A stretch of DNA of 64,000 bases from Geomonas agri (GTDB lineage: Bacteria > Desulfobacterota > Desulfuromonadia > Geobacterales > Geobacteraceae): contig NZ_JAINZO010000001.1 of assembly GCF_020179605.1 (NCBI RefSeq), forward strand, positions 1,248,396 through 1,312,395, in the 5' to 3' direction. Made by a program: the position numbers and the translations under genes. Every line of letters starts with the position of its first letter. Position 1 is the first letter of the stretch. Below, in pieces: positions 37,651-49,100 of this stretch. The notes beneath the pieces are model-generated. The model worked only from the letters and a program-made list of their open reading frames with translations. It made no database searches and was not told the DNA's origin.

Positions 37651-38517
37651 ATGTTCAAAAAAGGGATTGATCGCAAGGTATTGGGCTTTTTTGCTCTGGC
37701 GGGATGTTTGCTGCTGCCCGGGCAGGTCCGGGCCGAGGGGCCGACGCTCTCAGCCTCCATGGGGTTCGAGTTCGCCTCTGGGGATTACGGCACGAGCACA
37801 AAGACCCAGTCCATCTACCTTCCGTTCACCTTGGCGCTGGCAGCCACCGAGCGGCTTGGGTTTTCACTGGAAATACCCTATGTCTACCAGAGCAACTCGG
37901 CGGTGAACACCGGCGTCATCCTCGGCTCGGGCGGACAAATGGCCGGGATGCAAAAAGAGGTGGCTGCGATGAATGGTGGCCATGGCGGCAGCGGCTCGAT
38001 GTCCTCCGCCACCCCGGACAACTACGGCAAATCCGCGAGCGGCCTGGGTGACATTACCGCAAAGGCCGGTTACGTCCTGGTGCCGGAAGGCGAACTGATG
38101 CCGAGAGTCCGTCCCTACCTTTTCGTTAAGTTCCCGACAGGGGACAAGAACCAGGCGCTGGGCACCGGGGCCTTCGACGAAGGAGGTGCCGTCGAACTGT
38201 TCAAGCAGATCGACCGGTGGTACACCTTCGCCGAGGCGGGCTATACCTTTCAGGGGCATTCGTCAGTGCTGCCCCTGAAGGATTACTTCAGCTTCAATGC
38301 GGGCGCTGGTTACGCGGTTACGGATGCTCTGCTCCCCATGCTGGTGGTGAAAACTTCGACGGCGCCCATCGAGGGGGCCAGCGAGCTTGTAGAAACACGC
38401 CTCAAGTTGAAGTACCTGGTTACCAGCCGGACCAGCATCGAAGGGTACGTAAGTAAAGGATGGACCCGCAGCAGTGCCGACTACGGTAGTGGCATAGCGG
38501 TCAGTTACGATTTCTGA
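37651..38517 (+). CDS. Outer-membrane beta-barrel protein
   Basis: A 288-residue exported protein. The signal peptide ends near residue 28 (VRA). The mature part alternates polar and hydrophobic residues in strand-like segments (SIYLPFTLALAATERLGFSL, YLFVKFPTGDKN, YTFAEAGYTF) and ends in Phe (SYDF), typical of porin-like barrels. A His/Met/Gly/Ser loop (about residues 95-125: MAGMQKEVAAMNGGHGGSGS) interrupts it and could bind metal. Start chosen at ATG 37651 with GAGGTG upstream. It may provide an outer-membrane path for the cluster. Confidence 0.75.
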   Translation: MFKKGIDRKVLGFFALAGCLLLPGQVRAEGPTLSASMGFEFASGDYGTSTKTQSIYLPFTLALAATERLGFSLEIPYVYQSNSAVNTGVILGSGGQMAGMQKEVAAMNGGHGGSGSMSSATPDNYGKSASGLGDITAKAGYVLVPEGELMPRVRPYLFVKFPTGDKNQALGTGAFDEGGAVELFKQIDRWYTFAEAGYTFQGHSSVLPLKDYFSFNAGAGYAVTDALLPMLVVKTSTAPIEGASELVETRLKLKYLVTSRTSIEGYVSKGWTRSSADYGSGIAVSYDF

Positions 38518-38556
38518 ACATACACGATTACGACAATCTAAATAGGGGGCATTACC

Positions 38557-39366
38557 ATGAAAAAGGAAATTATCGCGGCAGTGGCAGCAGTTGTGGGGCT
38601 TGGTCTGCTGGCGGGGTGCGGTGGTGGCGGCTCCTCGTCCACCTCGGCCACGGTTGCCGGTAAGGTGGCGGACGGATACCTGGAGAAGGCAACCGTCTTC
38701 CTCGACAAGAACAACAACTATCGTCTCGATGCAGGCGAGCCCAACACCCAGAGCGACGCCAATGGCGCCTATACGCTTACCGTGGATCCTGCCGATGTAG
38801 GCAAATACCCGATCGTCGCCCTGGCCGTCAAGGACGTCACCATCGACCACGATACCGGCCTTGCCGTGGCACACAGTTACCTGATGAGCCTGCCCAAGGA
38901 CAGCGTTTCCGGGACCGTGAGCAGCAACTTCATCAGCCCTATCACGACCCAGGTCCGCGAGATGATGGAGACCGGCAACTACACCATGACCCAGGCCATG
39001 GACCAGTTGCGGCTCAAGCTGCACCTTGCTCAGGATGCTGACATGATGGGCGACTACATGGCAGGGCAGAATACGGCGCTGCACCAAACCGCCCAGAATA
39101 TGGCGACCCTCATGGGGGGGCAGATGGGGCTGGTGTACCAGCCGGGCAGTGACACCGTGGTGGACGTCAACCGTTACCGCGGCATGATGGGGGCCATGTT
39201 CAGCAACATGTCTTCGGTGCGGGCCGCCAACACGGACGCGCAGATGACGCAGTTGATGAACCAGATGTCCTCGGACCTCAACACCATCATGATCGGGCAA
39301 CCGTTCCACAACATGTCTTCCTACTTCGGCGGCATGATGGGGAGCGGGGGGATGATGGGCCAATAG
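38557..39366 (+). CDS. Met-rich lipoprotein, function unknown
   Basis: A 269-residue lipoprotein (lipobox LLAGC, acylated C21) with a Gly/Ser tether. Residues 30-100 resemble a carboxypeptidase-regulatory-like beta domain (VAGKVADGYLEKATVFLDKN ... TQSDANGAYTLTV). The C-terminal half is helical and unusually Met-rich (MMGDYMAGQ, MATLMGGQMG, YRGMMGAMFSNM, and a GGMMGSGGMMGQ end), with more than 25 Met. It is the last gene of the cluster and is followed by a bidirectional terminator. The Met content suggests a surface or periplasmic copper store; this is inference. Confidence 0.75.
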   Translation: MKKEIIAAVAAVVGLGLLAGCGGGGSSSTSATVAGKVADGYLEKATVFLDKNNNYRLDAGEPNTQSDANGAYTLTVDPADVGKYPIVALAVKDVTIDHDTGLAVAHSYLMSLPKDSVSGTVSSNFISPITTQVREMMETGNYTMTQAMDQLRLKLHLAQDADMMGDYMAGQNTALHQTAQNMATLMGGQMGLVYQPGSDTVVDVNRYRGMMGAMFSNMSSVRAANTDAQMTQLMNQMSSDLNTIMIGQPFHNMSSYFGGMMGSGGMMGQ

Positions 39367-39376
39367 GAGATTCAAA

Positions 39377-39410
39377 AGCGGCATCCTCCGGAGAAGTGGG
39401 GGATGCCGCT
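39377..39410. terminator. Bidirectional terminator between convergent units
   Basis: Stem AGCGGCATCC / GGATGCCGCT with a 14-nt loop. The minus-strand side ends in TTTTGAA, the plus-strand side in CTTG, so it serves the minus-strand kinase best. Confidence 0.7.
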
Positions 39411-39418
39411 CTTGCATT

Positions 39419-41683
<2,265 letters not shown>

Positions 41684-41696
41684 CAAAGATGTCCGG

Positions 41697-42551
41697 TTAC
41701 TTAGCTTGTTTGGGCTGCTGTTTCTCAAGCCGGTCAAAATCAACATTGGCAAAGAAGGAGTAGTCGCGCTTGTAGTCAGCCCTGACCGGTTTGGTCAGTT
41801 TCACCGCCTCCAGCATCTTGCGTCCCTGGTCGGTCTTGTCCAGGTTAAGCAGTGCGACCGTGACTGCATCGCGAACTTTTTTGGGAACTCTGGGATGTGC
41901 TGACAAAGGGTGGGGGGGGATCTGTGGGGTTTGCATGAGGACCCGGAATTCGTTCTGCATTTCGCGCGCATCTTCCATCATGCTGCTGTCGAGGGTGGCG
42001 CCGGCATCTGCCTTCCCGAGCAGGACGCTTTTGGCGACATTTATTGTGGAGCCGCTGAAAGATACGTTGAAGTCGATATTTTGGCCGGTGATAAGGGCGT
42101 GGCGCGTGATGACGCTGCAGACGTTTTTAGGGCCTACGATGGCGATGGTCTTGCCTTCCAGGTCTTTAACCTTGGTATAGGGGGAGTCCTTACGCACGAA
42201 GACTTGTCCTCGTAACATATTGGAACCACGTACTAATGGGATATATTTCTGTTTCTGGTAGGCCAGGAAGAACATGTTGGGGGCGGCATACATGAAGTCC
42301 GCATCGCCGGCCTGGGTCTGCTCCAGGAAGGTTGTTATCTTGTCATAGAGTTTCAGTTCGACCTTGACGCCTAGTTCGCGACTCAGGTATTCCGCGACAG
42401 GCGTCCAGTTTTTATGAAGGGTCACGGCCGGAAGATTTGGGACAATAGCCAGCGTATAGCTTTTGTCCATAGCGGCTGCAAAGCAGGGCAGGGTAGTAAG
42501 AAAGAGGATGGCCAAAGTAAAAGTTAAAAACCTGAATCTGAAGCACGTCAT
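41697..42551 (-). CDS. PhnD-like periplasmic substrate-binding protein
   Basis: A 284-residue type II periplasmic binding protein of the phosphate/phosphite/phosphonate (PhnD) family. The signal peptide ends near residue 25 (CFA). Family segments are YTLAIVPNLPAVTLHKNWTP, ADFMYAAPNMFFLAYQ and VRKDSPYTKVKDLEGKTIAI. Start chosen at the second ATG (42551), 7 bp from GGAGG; an ATG two codons earlier is possible. No permease or ATPase genes accompany it. It is followed directly by a sensor kinase gene, so it probably serves in sensing and not in transport. Confidence 0.85.
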   Translation of the reverse strand: MTCFRFRFLTFTLAILFLTTLPCFAAAMDKSYTLAIVPNLPAVTLHKNWTPVAEYLSRELGVKVELKLYDKITTFLEQTQAGDADFMYAAPNMFFLAYQKQKYIPLVRGSNMLRGQVFVRKDSPYTKVKDLEGKTIAIVGPKNVCSVITRHALITGQNIDFNVSFSGSTINVAKSVLLGKADAGATLDSSMMEDAREMQNEFRVLMQTPQIPPHPLSAHPRVPKKVRDAVTVALLNLDKTDQGRKMLEAVKLTKPVRADYKRDYSFFANVDFDRLEKQQPKQAK

Positions 42552-42757
42552 ACACATTCCTCCAAAGCATTGGCGTTGTGTGATGCTGGTACAGCTGTAA
42601 CTGAAGGAGAATACTGGTCGGCGAAATACTATGCCTGAAACAGGGACGCAGTAACAGTTGCTGGTAACGAAATCTCCTGAAAGTCGCGCTGGTCTAGAAA
42701 TGACATCACACGTTGTCTCTTCGGCGGGTTATGTCTGTAACTGTAGGAGGAATGCAG

Positions 42758-42895
42758 GTGGCGAAAGAAAGCAAGGAAGTAAAGATAGGGGAGATTATGA
42801 ACGGGACTGGTGGGCTGGCCTTGCGGCGGGGTGCTCGTTGCAATGCGGGGTGTGACACTTGTAAATGTCCCATAAGATATATTATGTCAAGTTGA
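42758..42895 (+). CDS. Small Cys-rich peptide ORF
   Basis: A 45-codon ORF starting at GTG 42758, 7 bp after GTAGGAGG. The ATG at 42752 lies only 1 bp from AGGAGG and is less likely. The N-terminal half is charged (AKESKEVKIGEIMNGTGG, with a Gly-Gly). The second half has four cysteines in CNAGCDTCKCP. The layout of charged leader, Gly-Gly and Cys-rich tail recalls precursors of modified peptides, but no modification gene is in the window apart from the nearby creatininase-family hydrolase. It may also be a metal-binding peptide or not expressed. Confidence 0.4.
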   Translation: MAKESKEVKIGEIMNGTGGLALRRGARCNAGCDTCKCPIRYIMSS

Positions 42896-43078
42896 AGGCG
42901 TGTGTGCGGACGATTTGACACCTGGAAATGCTTCCCTCTGCCCCGAGTGGCGTTTTAACGTCGGAGGTAGCTGCAAAACAGGAATCGGGACCCGCCTCCA
43001 AAAGAACCACCGGCACCTCCATTTAGTTTATAGCTGTCGCGTAGTCACCCTGCGTCGTTCGAGCTCCCCATCGCCGGT

Positions 43079-43264
43079 TCATCCACGTCGCACTAGCAAC
43101 CCCACGTCGGGCTTGCTCCGCTTTGTGGCCGGCACGCTCGTCGATAGTACCAGCTTACCTGACATGCCTTCTACGCCGGCGGCCAAAGCGTGCGGCAATT
43201 CTTCTGCTGCCACCGATTTCATCTGCCAAGCGCCTAAAATGGCTCCTGGAGCACCGATAGCAAA
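43079..43264 (-). pseudogene. Possible 3' remnant of a protein gene
   Basis: One minus-strand frame reads as protein-like (IGAPGAILGAWQMKSVAAEE, then LPHALAAGVEGMSGKLVLST) before a stop at 43079. The ending vaguely resembles the last helix and strand of medium-chain dehydrogenases. It lies beyond the creatininase terminator, has no start or ribosome site, and its frame upstream runs antisense over other sequence. Treated as a degraded fragment at low confidence. Confidence 0.25.
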
Positions 43265-43295
43265 AATCGGGTGCAGGTCTACCCCTGCACCCGAT
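43262..43295 (-). terminator. Terminator of the creatininase-family gene
   Basis: A perfect 12-bp stem (ATCGGGTGCAGG / CCTGCACCCGAT) followed on the minus strand by TTTTTG. It lies about 50 bp after the stop codon at 43344. Confidence 0.9.
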
Positions 43296-43343
43296 GGAAA
43301 AGTCCCTTTAAACGGCAAATTTGGAAGCCGCTTTTTTAGGCAA

Positions 43344-44063
43344 TTACCAGTGACGGCTCTCGAGGGCCTTGACCAACTCGACCACCTTGTCTGCCACCAG
43401 TGATTCCAAGATCTTACCTTTTTCCGCGCTCGCCTTGCCGGGGTCCCCCCAGACGCCACCAGGCCAAAAGCTGCGCTTGTCGCGTACCAGGATCCCGACG
43501 GGAAAATTCGGGTACTCGGCGGCAGCCAACCCTTTGACCAACTGCGGGTGCGAATGCATGATGCGTGACGTCTCGATCTCACCGGCGTGGGCGTCGCCGC
43601 GGGTCTCGATGAGATGGGCGCCGCTTTCTTTGGCCAACTCGTACTCGGTGACCACGGCCATGTTGATCTCGTGGAGTTCCTGGATCAGTTCCTCGCCGGC
43701 ATCCTGGAGCGCCATGCGGTGTGATCCACCAGCGTGCCCGGTAAGCACGACGAAGTTGATTAACCCCTGGGCGTGCAGCGAGCGCACGATGTCCTTGAGT
43801 AACGCCTTCAGCGTTGACGTACTGATGGACACGGTGCCAGGATGGCGTGCCGTCGAGCGGCAGCAGCCGTAATTTACCGGTGGCGCCACGAATAGCGGTA
43901 TCCGTTCGGCGGCGCGTTTGCCGACCTCGTAGGCTTCGATGGTATCGGTCGACAGCGGCAGATGGCTGCCATGCTCCTCGACGGAACCAAACGGAATATA
44001 AACGGTTTTACAGACCTCCAGTCCCCGGGCGAACTCATCCATAGTGATATCTTCAATTAGCAT
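43344..44063 (-). CDS. Creatininase-family amidohydrolase
   Basis: A 239-residue metal-dependent hydrolase. The family's metal-site motifs are visible: the Glu-His of FGSVEEHGSHLPLSTDT (residues 26-42), the later LTGHAGGSHR (His), and the Asp-Ala-His-Ala-Gly-Glu of RGDAHAGEIETS. Relatives include creatinine amidohydrolase, FAPy deformylases and the mycofactocin maturation peptidase MftE, so the substrate is open. It starts at ATG 44063 and is a single-gene unit on the minus strand, ended by a strong terminator. The four-Cys small ORF lies beyond that terminator on the opposite strand. Confidence 0.86.
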   Translation of the reverse strand: MLIEDITMDEFARGLEVCKTVYIPFGSVEEHGSHLPLSTDTIEAYEVGKRAAERIPLFVAPPVNYGCCRSTARHPGTVSISTSTLKALLKDIVRSLHAQGLINFVVLTGHAGGSHRMALQDAGEELIQELHEINMAVVTEYELAKESGAHLIETRGDAHAGEIETSRIMHSHPQLVKGLAAAEYPNFPVGILVRDKRSFWPGGVWGDPGKASAEKGKILESLVADKVVELVKALESRHW

Positions 44064-44158
44064 AATATTTCACCTTTAAGTAGTTTAAATTAAACGCTTT
44101 TTCTGCAAATGGGACTCCCCTCCCCTGTTCTGACCAGCTGGGGCAGGGGGCGCAGGTG

Positions 44159-47100
44159 TCAGGAATCGAGCATCTCACGCACCTTGTTGGCCAGTTCGAT
44201 CGGCCGCGCTGGTTTCTTGATGATGTCGACGCCCTCCTCCATGAAAATTCCCTTGTCCTGTATTACGTCAGCCGTATATCCGCTCAGGAAAAGGACTTTC
44301 AACTGTGGTGACTGGCGGCGCAATGCCTCGCAGAGCTGCTTGCCGTTCATCTTGGGCATGATCACGTCAAGCAGTGCCAGGCTGATCTCCTGGCTCCTGG
44401 ACTCGAAGAGTTGCAGCGCTTCGTCGCCACTGCTCGCAAGGATCACCTGGTAGCCATACCTCTTCAGAACCGATTCGACCAACCGTCCCACGGCGGCGTC
44501 GTCTTCCACCACCAGGATGCTCTCGCTACCTCCTTCTGGAATGAAGGTGGCGGGTTTCTCGCTCGTCTGGACCTTTTCTGTGATCAGAGGCAAGTAGATG
44601 CTGAACGTGGTGCCGAAGCCAACCTGGCTGAAGACCGTGATGTAACCTCCGTGCTGCTTGATGATGCCGTACACGATCGACATGCCCAGGCCGGTGCCGC
44701 GCCCGGGTAACTTGGTGGTGAAGAAGGGCTCGAAAATCTTCTGCTGGGTTTCGACATCCATCCCGGTCCCGGTATCGGTAACGGTGATGAGGGCATAGCG
44801 TCCCGGCATGCCGTACCCGTACTGGCGGTGAAACTCCTTGTCCACCGTGGTCAGTTCGGTCCGTATGGTGAGCTCACCGCCGGTAGGCATGGCATCCCTG
44901 GCGTTGGTGGCCAGGTTCATCAGTACCTGCTCCAGCTGCCCGCTGTCGGCCATTACCAGCAGCTTCTCGTCGCTGAAGGAGGTTTTCAAGGTCACGTCTT
45001 CGCCGATGATCCTGACCAGGAATTTGGCATGCCTGCGGGTGAGTTCGTTCAGCTCTACCTGCTGCATCACCATGACCTGCTTGCGGCTGAAGGCCAGCAG
45101 GCTCTTGGTGAGATGCGTGGCCCGGTCAGCAGCATCGAGGATCTGCTCCATGTGGTCGAGCATCGGGTCGTTTGGGGGCAGGGAGTGCTGCAGCAGTTGG
45201 CCGAAGCCGAGGATTACGGTGAGTATGTTGTTGAAATCATGGGCGACGCCGCCGGCGAGTTGGCCGATTGCCTCCATTTTCTGTGCCTGCCTCAGTTGTT
45301 CCTCGAGTTTTTTGCGCTCGTTGATGCTCTCCATGAAGGCCATAAAGTGGCTGATGACCCCGGAACTGTTCAGGATGGGCGAAATGGTGGCGTGCTGCCA
45401 GAACGTGGTGCCGTTTTTGTGCCGGTTGTACAGTTCGCCGCTCCAGACGCGGCCAGAGGTGATGGTGTCCCACATCCCCTGGTACAGCTCCGGCGAGGTC
45501 TTGCCGCTTTTCAGGAGGCGCGGGTTCTGACCGATGACTTCCTCCGAGGTGTAGCCGGTGACCTCGGTAAAGAGAGGGTTTACGAACTCGATATCGCCTT
45601 TGACGCCGGTGATCATGATGGCGACGGGACTCTGCATCACGGCCTGGGACAGCTTCAGCAACTGCTCGTCTGCCTGCCTGCGCTCGGTCACGTCCTTGTA
45701 GATCACCACGGCGCCGACCAACTCTCCCCCTTCCCGGATCGGCCTGCAGTTATATTCAGCGTAGAAGCTGCTACCATCCTTGCGCCAGAACAACTCGTCG
45801 CTCCCCTGGTAGGGGCGACCTTCGTAGCAGGCGGCCGACATCGGACATTCCTGTTCCGGGAACGGGGAGCCATCCTCACGGCTATGGTGCATCAGCGAAT
45901 GCTGGTGCTGTCCGAGTAGTTCTTCCTGGGTCCATCCCACCATGTGCGCCGCAGCCGGGTTGACGAAGGTGATGCGTCCCTGGGTGTCGACGCCGTTGAT
46001 TCCTTCCCCAGCCGCGTCCAGGATGAGCTGCATCTGGCGCCGGGTCTGTTCATGGGCGACTTCGGCCTGTTTGCGCTCGGTGATGTCCTCCAGGTTCTGG
46101 ATCGCACCAACCACCCTCCCCTGCCGGTCACGGATCTGCGCCGCGTTGATGGTGACGTAATGCCCGTTTCCGTGTGGATCCTGGTACCAGCCTTCCGCCT
46201 GCAGCCCCCCCTCGATCAGCGGGGACCTGCGGCAGTCGCTGTAAAACCGGGTGCCTTCTTGGAATTCTTCGTCCAGCACCAGGTCCGCGAGAACGGGTCG
46301 GTCGTTGCCGTAAAAGACTTTGCCGACGTGGGCGGCTCCGAGCACTTCGCTTGCCCTGATTCCCGTGAGGTTCTCCAGCGCGTGATTCCACATGAGGACG
46401 CGGTGTTCGCTGTCCAGCACGAAAGTCGGCTGTGTCATGTTCAGGACCAGGCTCTCGGCGAATTCCTTTTGCGATTGGAGGGCCGCCTCGGCCTGTTTGC
46501 GCTCGGTGATGTCGAGCATGACCCCTAGTACACCGCCGCAGTTGCCGTTGGTGGCCGTGAAGCTGGTTTTGAAGAAGATGACGTCGCGCTCGCTGTGGTC
46601 AGTGTGCACGGCCTTGCTTTCGTAGACCTGAACCCCGGCGCCGGCGATCACCTCTTGGTCCGATCGGTGGTGCACCTCGGCGATCGGAGCGGGGGTCAAC
46701 TCGAACACGGTCTTGCCGATGATCCGGTCCCTGGTTAGGCCGGTAAAGTTGAGGAAGGCCTGGTTGCAGCCCAGATACCTGCCGTCGGCGCCCTTGTAGA
46801 ACACAGGGATCGGGGTGACCTCGATCAGCTTTTGCGAAAAATCAAGCTGCCGTTTCAGCTCGTGTTTCTGCTGTTGAAGTTCCTGTACCAGTTGGTTGAA
46901 GGCGTCCCCAAGGACGCCAATCTCATCGCCAGCCGGGATGTTTATCGGTGCGACGTCGCCTTCCTTGTTCTGGGTCAGCACCCTGATCTGTTCGGTGAAG
47001 GTGGTAAGCGGCGCGGTGAGAAACTTCATGCACAGCGAGACTACCAGCATGGATATGAGAAACACTACGAACAAGGCGATCAGGATATAGCTGCGGGCCC

Positions 47101-47947
47101 GGTAGATGGGCGCGTAGGCTTCTTGCTGCGGGAAGTTGCTGGCGAGGATCCAGTTGGTGGTCTTGAGACGCTTGAAGGAACTGATGACCTTGAGGCCACG
47201 GGAGTTGGTGGTCTCGCCGGTCCCCTCGTACCCGCCGATGGCCTTGTCGTAGAGGCGGTTCTTGCCGATAGGGACGTCCTGTTTGAAGACCCGGCGGTTA
47301 TCGGGGTGGGCGATCATGACCCGGTCCGTGTTGTACAGGTAGAGGTAGCCCTTGTTCCCTAGGGTGATCTTGCCGACTCGGGTCACGAAGTTGTCCCTGG
47401 TAAGGTCCATGCTCCCGGTCAGGACGGCTGCCACCTCTCCCCGATCGTCAAGCACCGGCGCGGTCAGCATGATGATGGGGTGTCCGTGGGTCTGTGCTGA
47501 GAGGAACGGGGCAGAAATCTGGGGCTGCCGGGTGTCGAGGGTCTTTTTCAGGTAGTCGCGGTACAGAAAATTCTTGCCGATTATGCCGCTGTCGAGCGGG
47601 TTACCGGAGATGAGCGTCCCCTGGGCGGAAAAGAGAAACAAGCCGTTGTCGAACATGGTCAGGTTGCCCGGACGCTGGTGGAAAAAGCCCTGCATGGCGC
47701 GCGGGTCGTGCAGCGCGGCGGTCTTCAGGGTACGGGCGGTAGCCACCAGTTCGGTTTGCGACAAGCGGAACTTGTCGTCGATCTGGTCGGCAAGGGCGGT
47801 GACCATGTCGAATTGCTGCGTGTAAAGCAGTCCCTTGATCTGGTCGGTAACGTAAAGGTGGGTGGTAAGCGCAAGAATGGACAGCAACCCCGCAATCAGC
47901 AGGGATATTGTCACCGTCATCTTCGATTTGAGGGTAAAAGGGCGCAA
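44159..47947 (-). CDS. Large hybrid histidine kinase (Cache, HAMP, four PAS, HisKA, HATPase, receiver)
   Basis: A 1262-residue membrane sensor. An N-terminal membrane helix (residues 10-32), a double-Cache periplasmic domain (about 40-285, with [18 protein letters not shown]), a second membrane helix and a HAMP region come first. Four PAS domains follow, recognised from [56 protein letters not shown] and [19 protein letters not shown]. The kinase core has [17 protein letters not shown] and [20 protein letters not shown]. The receiver ([16 protein letters not shown]) is at the C-terminus. Cache domains usually bind small organic acids or amino acids. No output gene is adjacent. Confidence 0.92.
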   Translation of the reverse strand: MRPFTLKSKMTVTISLLIAGLLSILALTTHLYVTDQIKGLLYTQQFDMVTALADQIDDKFRLSQTELVATARTLKTAALHDPRAMQGFFHQRPGNLTMFDNGLFLFSAQGTLISGNPLDSGIIGKNFLYRDYLKKTLDTRQPQISAPFLSAQTHGHPIIMLTAPVLDDRGEVAAVLTGSMDLTRDNFVTRVGKITLGNKGYLYLYNTDRVMIAHPDNRRVFKQDVPIGKNRLYDKAIGGYEGTGETTNSRGLKVISSFKRLKTTNWILASNFPQQEAYAPIYRARSYILIALFVVFLISMLVVSLCMKFLTAPLTTFTEQIRVLTQNKEGDVAPINIPAGDEIGVLGDAFNQLVQELQQQKHELKRQLDFSQKLIEVTPIPVFYKGADGRYLGCNQAFLNFTGLTRDRIIGKTVFELTPAPIAEVHHRSDQEVIAGAGVQVYESKAVHTDHSERDVIFFKTSFTATNGNCGGVLGVMLDITERKQAEAALQSQKEFAESLVLNMTQPTFVLDSEHRVLMWNHALENLTGIRASEVLGAAHVGKVFYGNDRPVLADLVLDEEFQEGTRFYSDCRRSPLIEGGLQAEGWYQDPHGNGHYVTINAAQIRDRQGRVVGAIQNLEDITERKQAEVAHEQTRRQMQLILDAAGEGINGVDTQGRITFVNPAAAHMVGWTQEELLGQHQHSLMHHSREDGSPFPEQECPMSAACYEGRPYQGSDELFWRKDGSSFYAEYNCRPIREGGELVGAVVIYKDVTERRQADEQLLKLSQAVMQSPVAIMITGVKGDIEFVNPLFTEVTGYTSEEVIGQNPRLLKSGKTSPELYQGMWDTITSGRVWSGELYNRHKNGTTFWQHATISPILNSSGVISHFMAFMESINERKKLEEQLRQAQKMEAIGQLAGGVAHDFNNILTVILGFGQLLQHSLPPNDPMLDHMEQILDAADRATHLTKSLLAFSRKQVMVMQQVELNELTRRHAKFLVRIIGEDVTLKTSFSDEKLLVMADSGQLEQVLMNLATNARDAMPTGGELTIRTELTTVDKEFHRQYGYGMPGRYALITVTDTGTGMDVETQQKIFEPFFTTKLPGRGTGLGMSIVYGIIKQHGGYITVFSQVGFGTTFSIYLPLITEKVQTSEKPATFIPEGGSESILVVEDDAAVGRLVESVLKRYGYQVILASSGDEALQLFESRSQEISLALLDVIMPKMNGKQLCEALRRQSPQLKVLFLSGYTADVIQDKGIFMEEGVDIIKKPARPIELANKVREMLDS

Positions 47948-47992
47948 TCAGCCTCCGCTGGCATGGCAGCACGCACGGCGTTACGGAAGTTG

Positions 47993-48184
47993 TTACCTTA
48001 GTATGAAAACATCGGGGCTGTCCAGCTTAAAAAGTTTTTGTATGACCGCGACAAGTTGCTGTTTATTAACTGGATTTTTCACGGTTACAGGCTGAAGCGC
48101 GGTATCCTCCACCTGCGTGCTGAAAAGATTGATAGGTTCCCAAAGCGATTTGATATAGTATTTCGGTTTGTGGCTGCAAAACAT
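47993..48184 (-). CDS. Small ORF upstream of the Cache kinase, function unknown
   Basis: A 63-codon ORF from ATG 48184. The sequence (e.g. YYIKSLWEPINLFSTQ and KNPVNKQQLVAVIQKLFKL) is protein-like. Its end resembles the last helix of a receiver domain (KPV-K-L--VI). There is no clear ribosome site, and the start region faces the divergent cvfB-like gene at 48213. It could be a short real gene in the kinase unit or the relic of a truncated response regulator. Confidence 0.35.
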   Translation of the reverse strand: MFCSHKPKYYIKSLWEPINLFSTQVEDTALQPVTVKNPVNKQQLVAVIQKLFKLDSPDVFILR

Positions 48185-48212
48185 TAGAGCCGCGTGGAGG
48201 AGTACAAAGAAG

Positions 48213-49037
48213 ATGTTAGCAATCGGCAAGTACAATCGTCTGGAAGTGAAGAAGCTCAGCGCCATTGGGGCCTACCTCGCATCGGAACTGGGGGAGATCC
48301 TTTTGCCCACCAAGTACGTTCCGGAGGGACTGCATCACGGCGAGCACTTGAAGGTGTTCGTCTACCTTGACTCCGAGGACCGGCTCATCGCCACCACGCT
48401 GGAACCCAAGGCACAGGTTGGCGATTTTGCGCTCATGGAGGTGAAGGACGTAAGTCCGGTGGGGGCCTTTTTGGACTGGGGACTGGAAAAGGACCTGCTG
48501 GTGCCGTTCAGCGAGCAACCGCGCCCCATGCACAAAGGGGAACGGCACCTGGTTCGGGTGTACCTGGACCGCTCGGAGCGGATCGCGGCGTCGGCCAAGA
48601 TCGGCAAGTTCCTGGAAAAGTCGCCGGCGGGGCTCAAAGAGGGGCAGGAAGTGACACTTACCTTCTACGAGTTCGGTAACCTCGGTGCCAAGGTCATCAT
48701 TGACGGCCGCTATGACGGGCTGCTGTTCAAGACCGAGCTGTTCGGAAGCTACGGTACCGGCGATACCACCAAGGGGTACGTCAAGAAGATCAGGGACGAC
48801 GGCAAGATCGATGTGACCCTCAGAAAAGGGGGGAAGCAGGACCTCACCGGCGGCAGAGAGACTCTGTTGCGAGTGCTTGGCGAGCGGGGCGGCTTCCTTC
48901 CGGTAGGGGATAAGTCGCCGCCGGAATTGATCGCGGAGATGTTCAGGATGAGCAAGAAGAACTTCAAGGCGGTGATCGGTAACTTGTACCGGGAAGGAGT
49001 AATCGAGATCACCAAGGAGGGGATCAGGCTGCGCTAG
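48213..49037 (+). CDS. S1-domain RNA-binding protein (CvfB family)
   Basis: A 274-residue protein with tandem S1-like OB domains and a C-terminal winged helix, the CvfB layout. Supporting segments are VGDFALMEVKDVSPVGAFLD and GLEKDLLVPFSEQ in the second S1 domain, GYVKKIRDDGKIDVTLRKGG in the third, and the winged helix MSKKNFKAVIGNLYREGVIE. Start chosen at ATG 48213, with GGAGGAG upstream. Homologues bind RNA and affect virulence factor or stress gene expression; the target here is unknown. It is a single-gene unit closed by the terminator at 49062. Confidence 0.88.
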   Translation: MLAIGKYNRLEVKKLSAIGAYLASELGEILLPTKYVPEGLHHGEHLKVFVYLDSEDRLIATTLEPKAQVGDFALMEVKDVSPVGAFLDWGLEKDLLVPFSEQPRPMHKGERHLVRVYLDRSERIAASAKIGKFLEKSPAGLKEGQEVTLTFYEFGNLGAKVIIDGRYDGLLFKTELFGSYGTGDTTKGYVKKIRDDGKIDVTLRKGGKQDLTGGRETLLRVLGERGGFLPVGDKSPPELIAEMFRMSKKNFKAVIGNLYREGVIEITKEGIRLR

Positions 49038-49061
49038 CCTCCCCTCCCCTGTCTATACATG

Positions 49062-49100
49062 AAGCCCCCCGGCGTGATCCGCGCCGGGGGGCTTTTTTTT
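49062..49100 (+). terminator. Terminator after the cvfB-like gene
   Basis: A 12-bp stem AGCCCCCCGGCG / CGCCGGGGGGCT with an 8-T tail. The tail reaches the stop codon of the convergent gene at 49099. Confidence 0.92.

Larger units (their letters stand above)
42552..43343. other. Gene-poor interval between PhnD-like and creatininase-family genes
   Basis: About 790 bp. It contains one small Cys-rich ORF (42758-42895), a diverged direct repeat (CTGTAACTGAAGGAGAAT at 42594 and CTGTAACTGTAGGAGGAAT at 42730, both followed by GGCGAAA), a possible gene remnant on the minus strand (43079-43264), and the creatininase terminator (43262-43295). Base composition is lower in GC than the flanks in the first 350 bp. 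Nothing else is supported. Confidence 0.55.

Noticed and set aside
42900-43403. 167-codon plus-strand frame
   Set aside because: The composition is not protein-like, there is no ribosome site, and it runs antisense into the creatininase gene and through its terminator.
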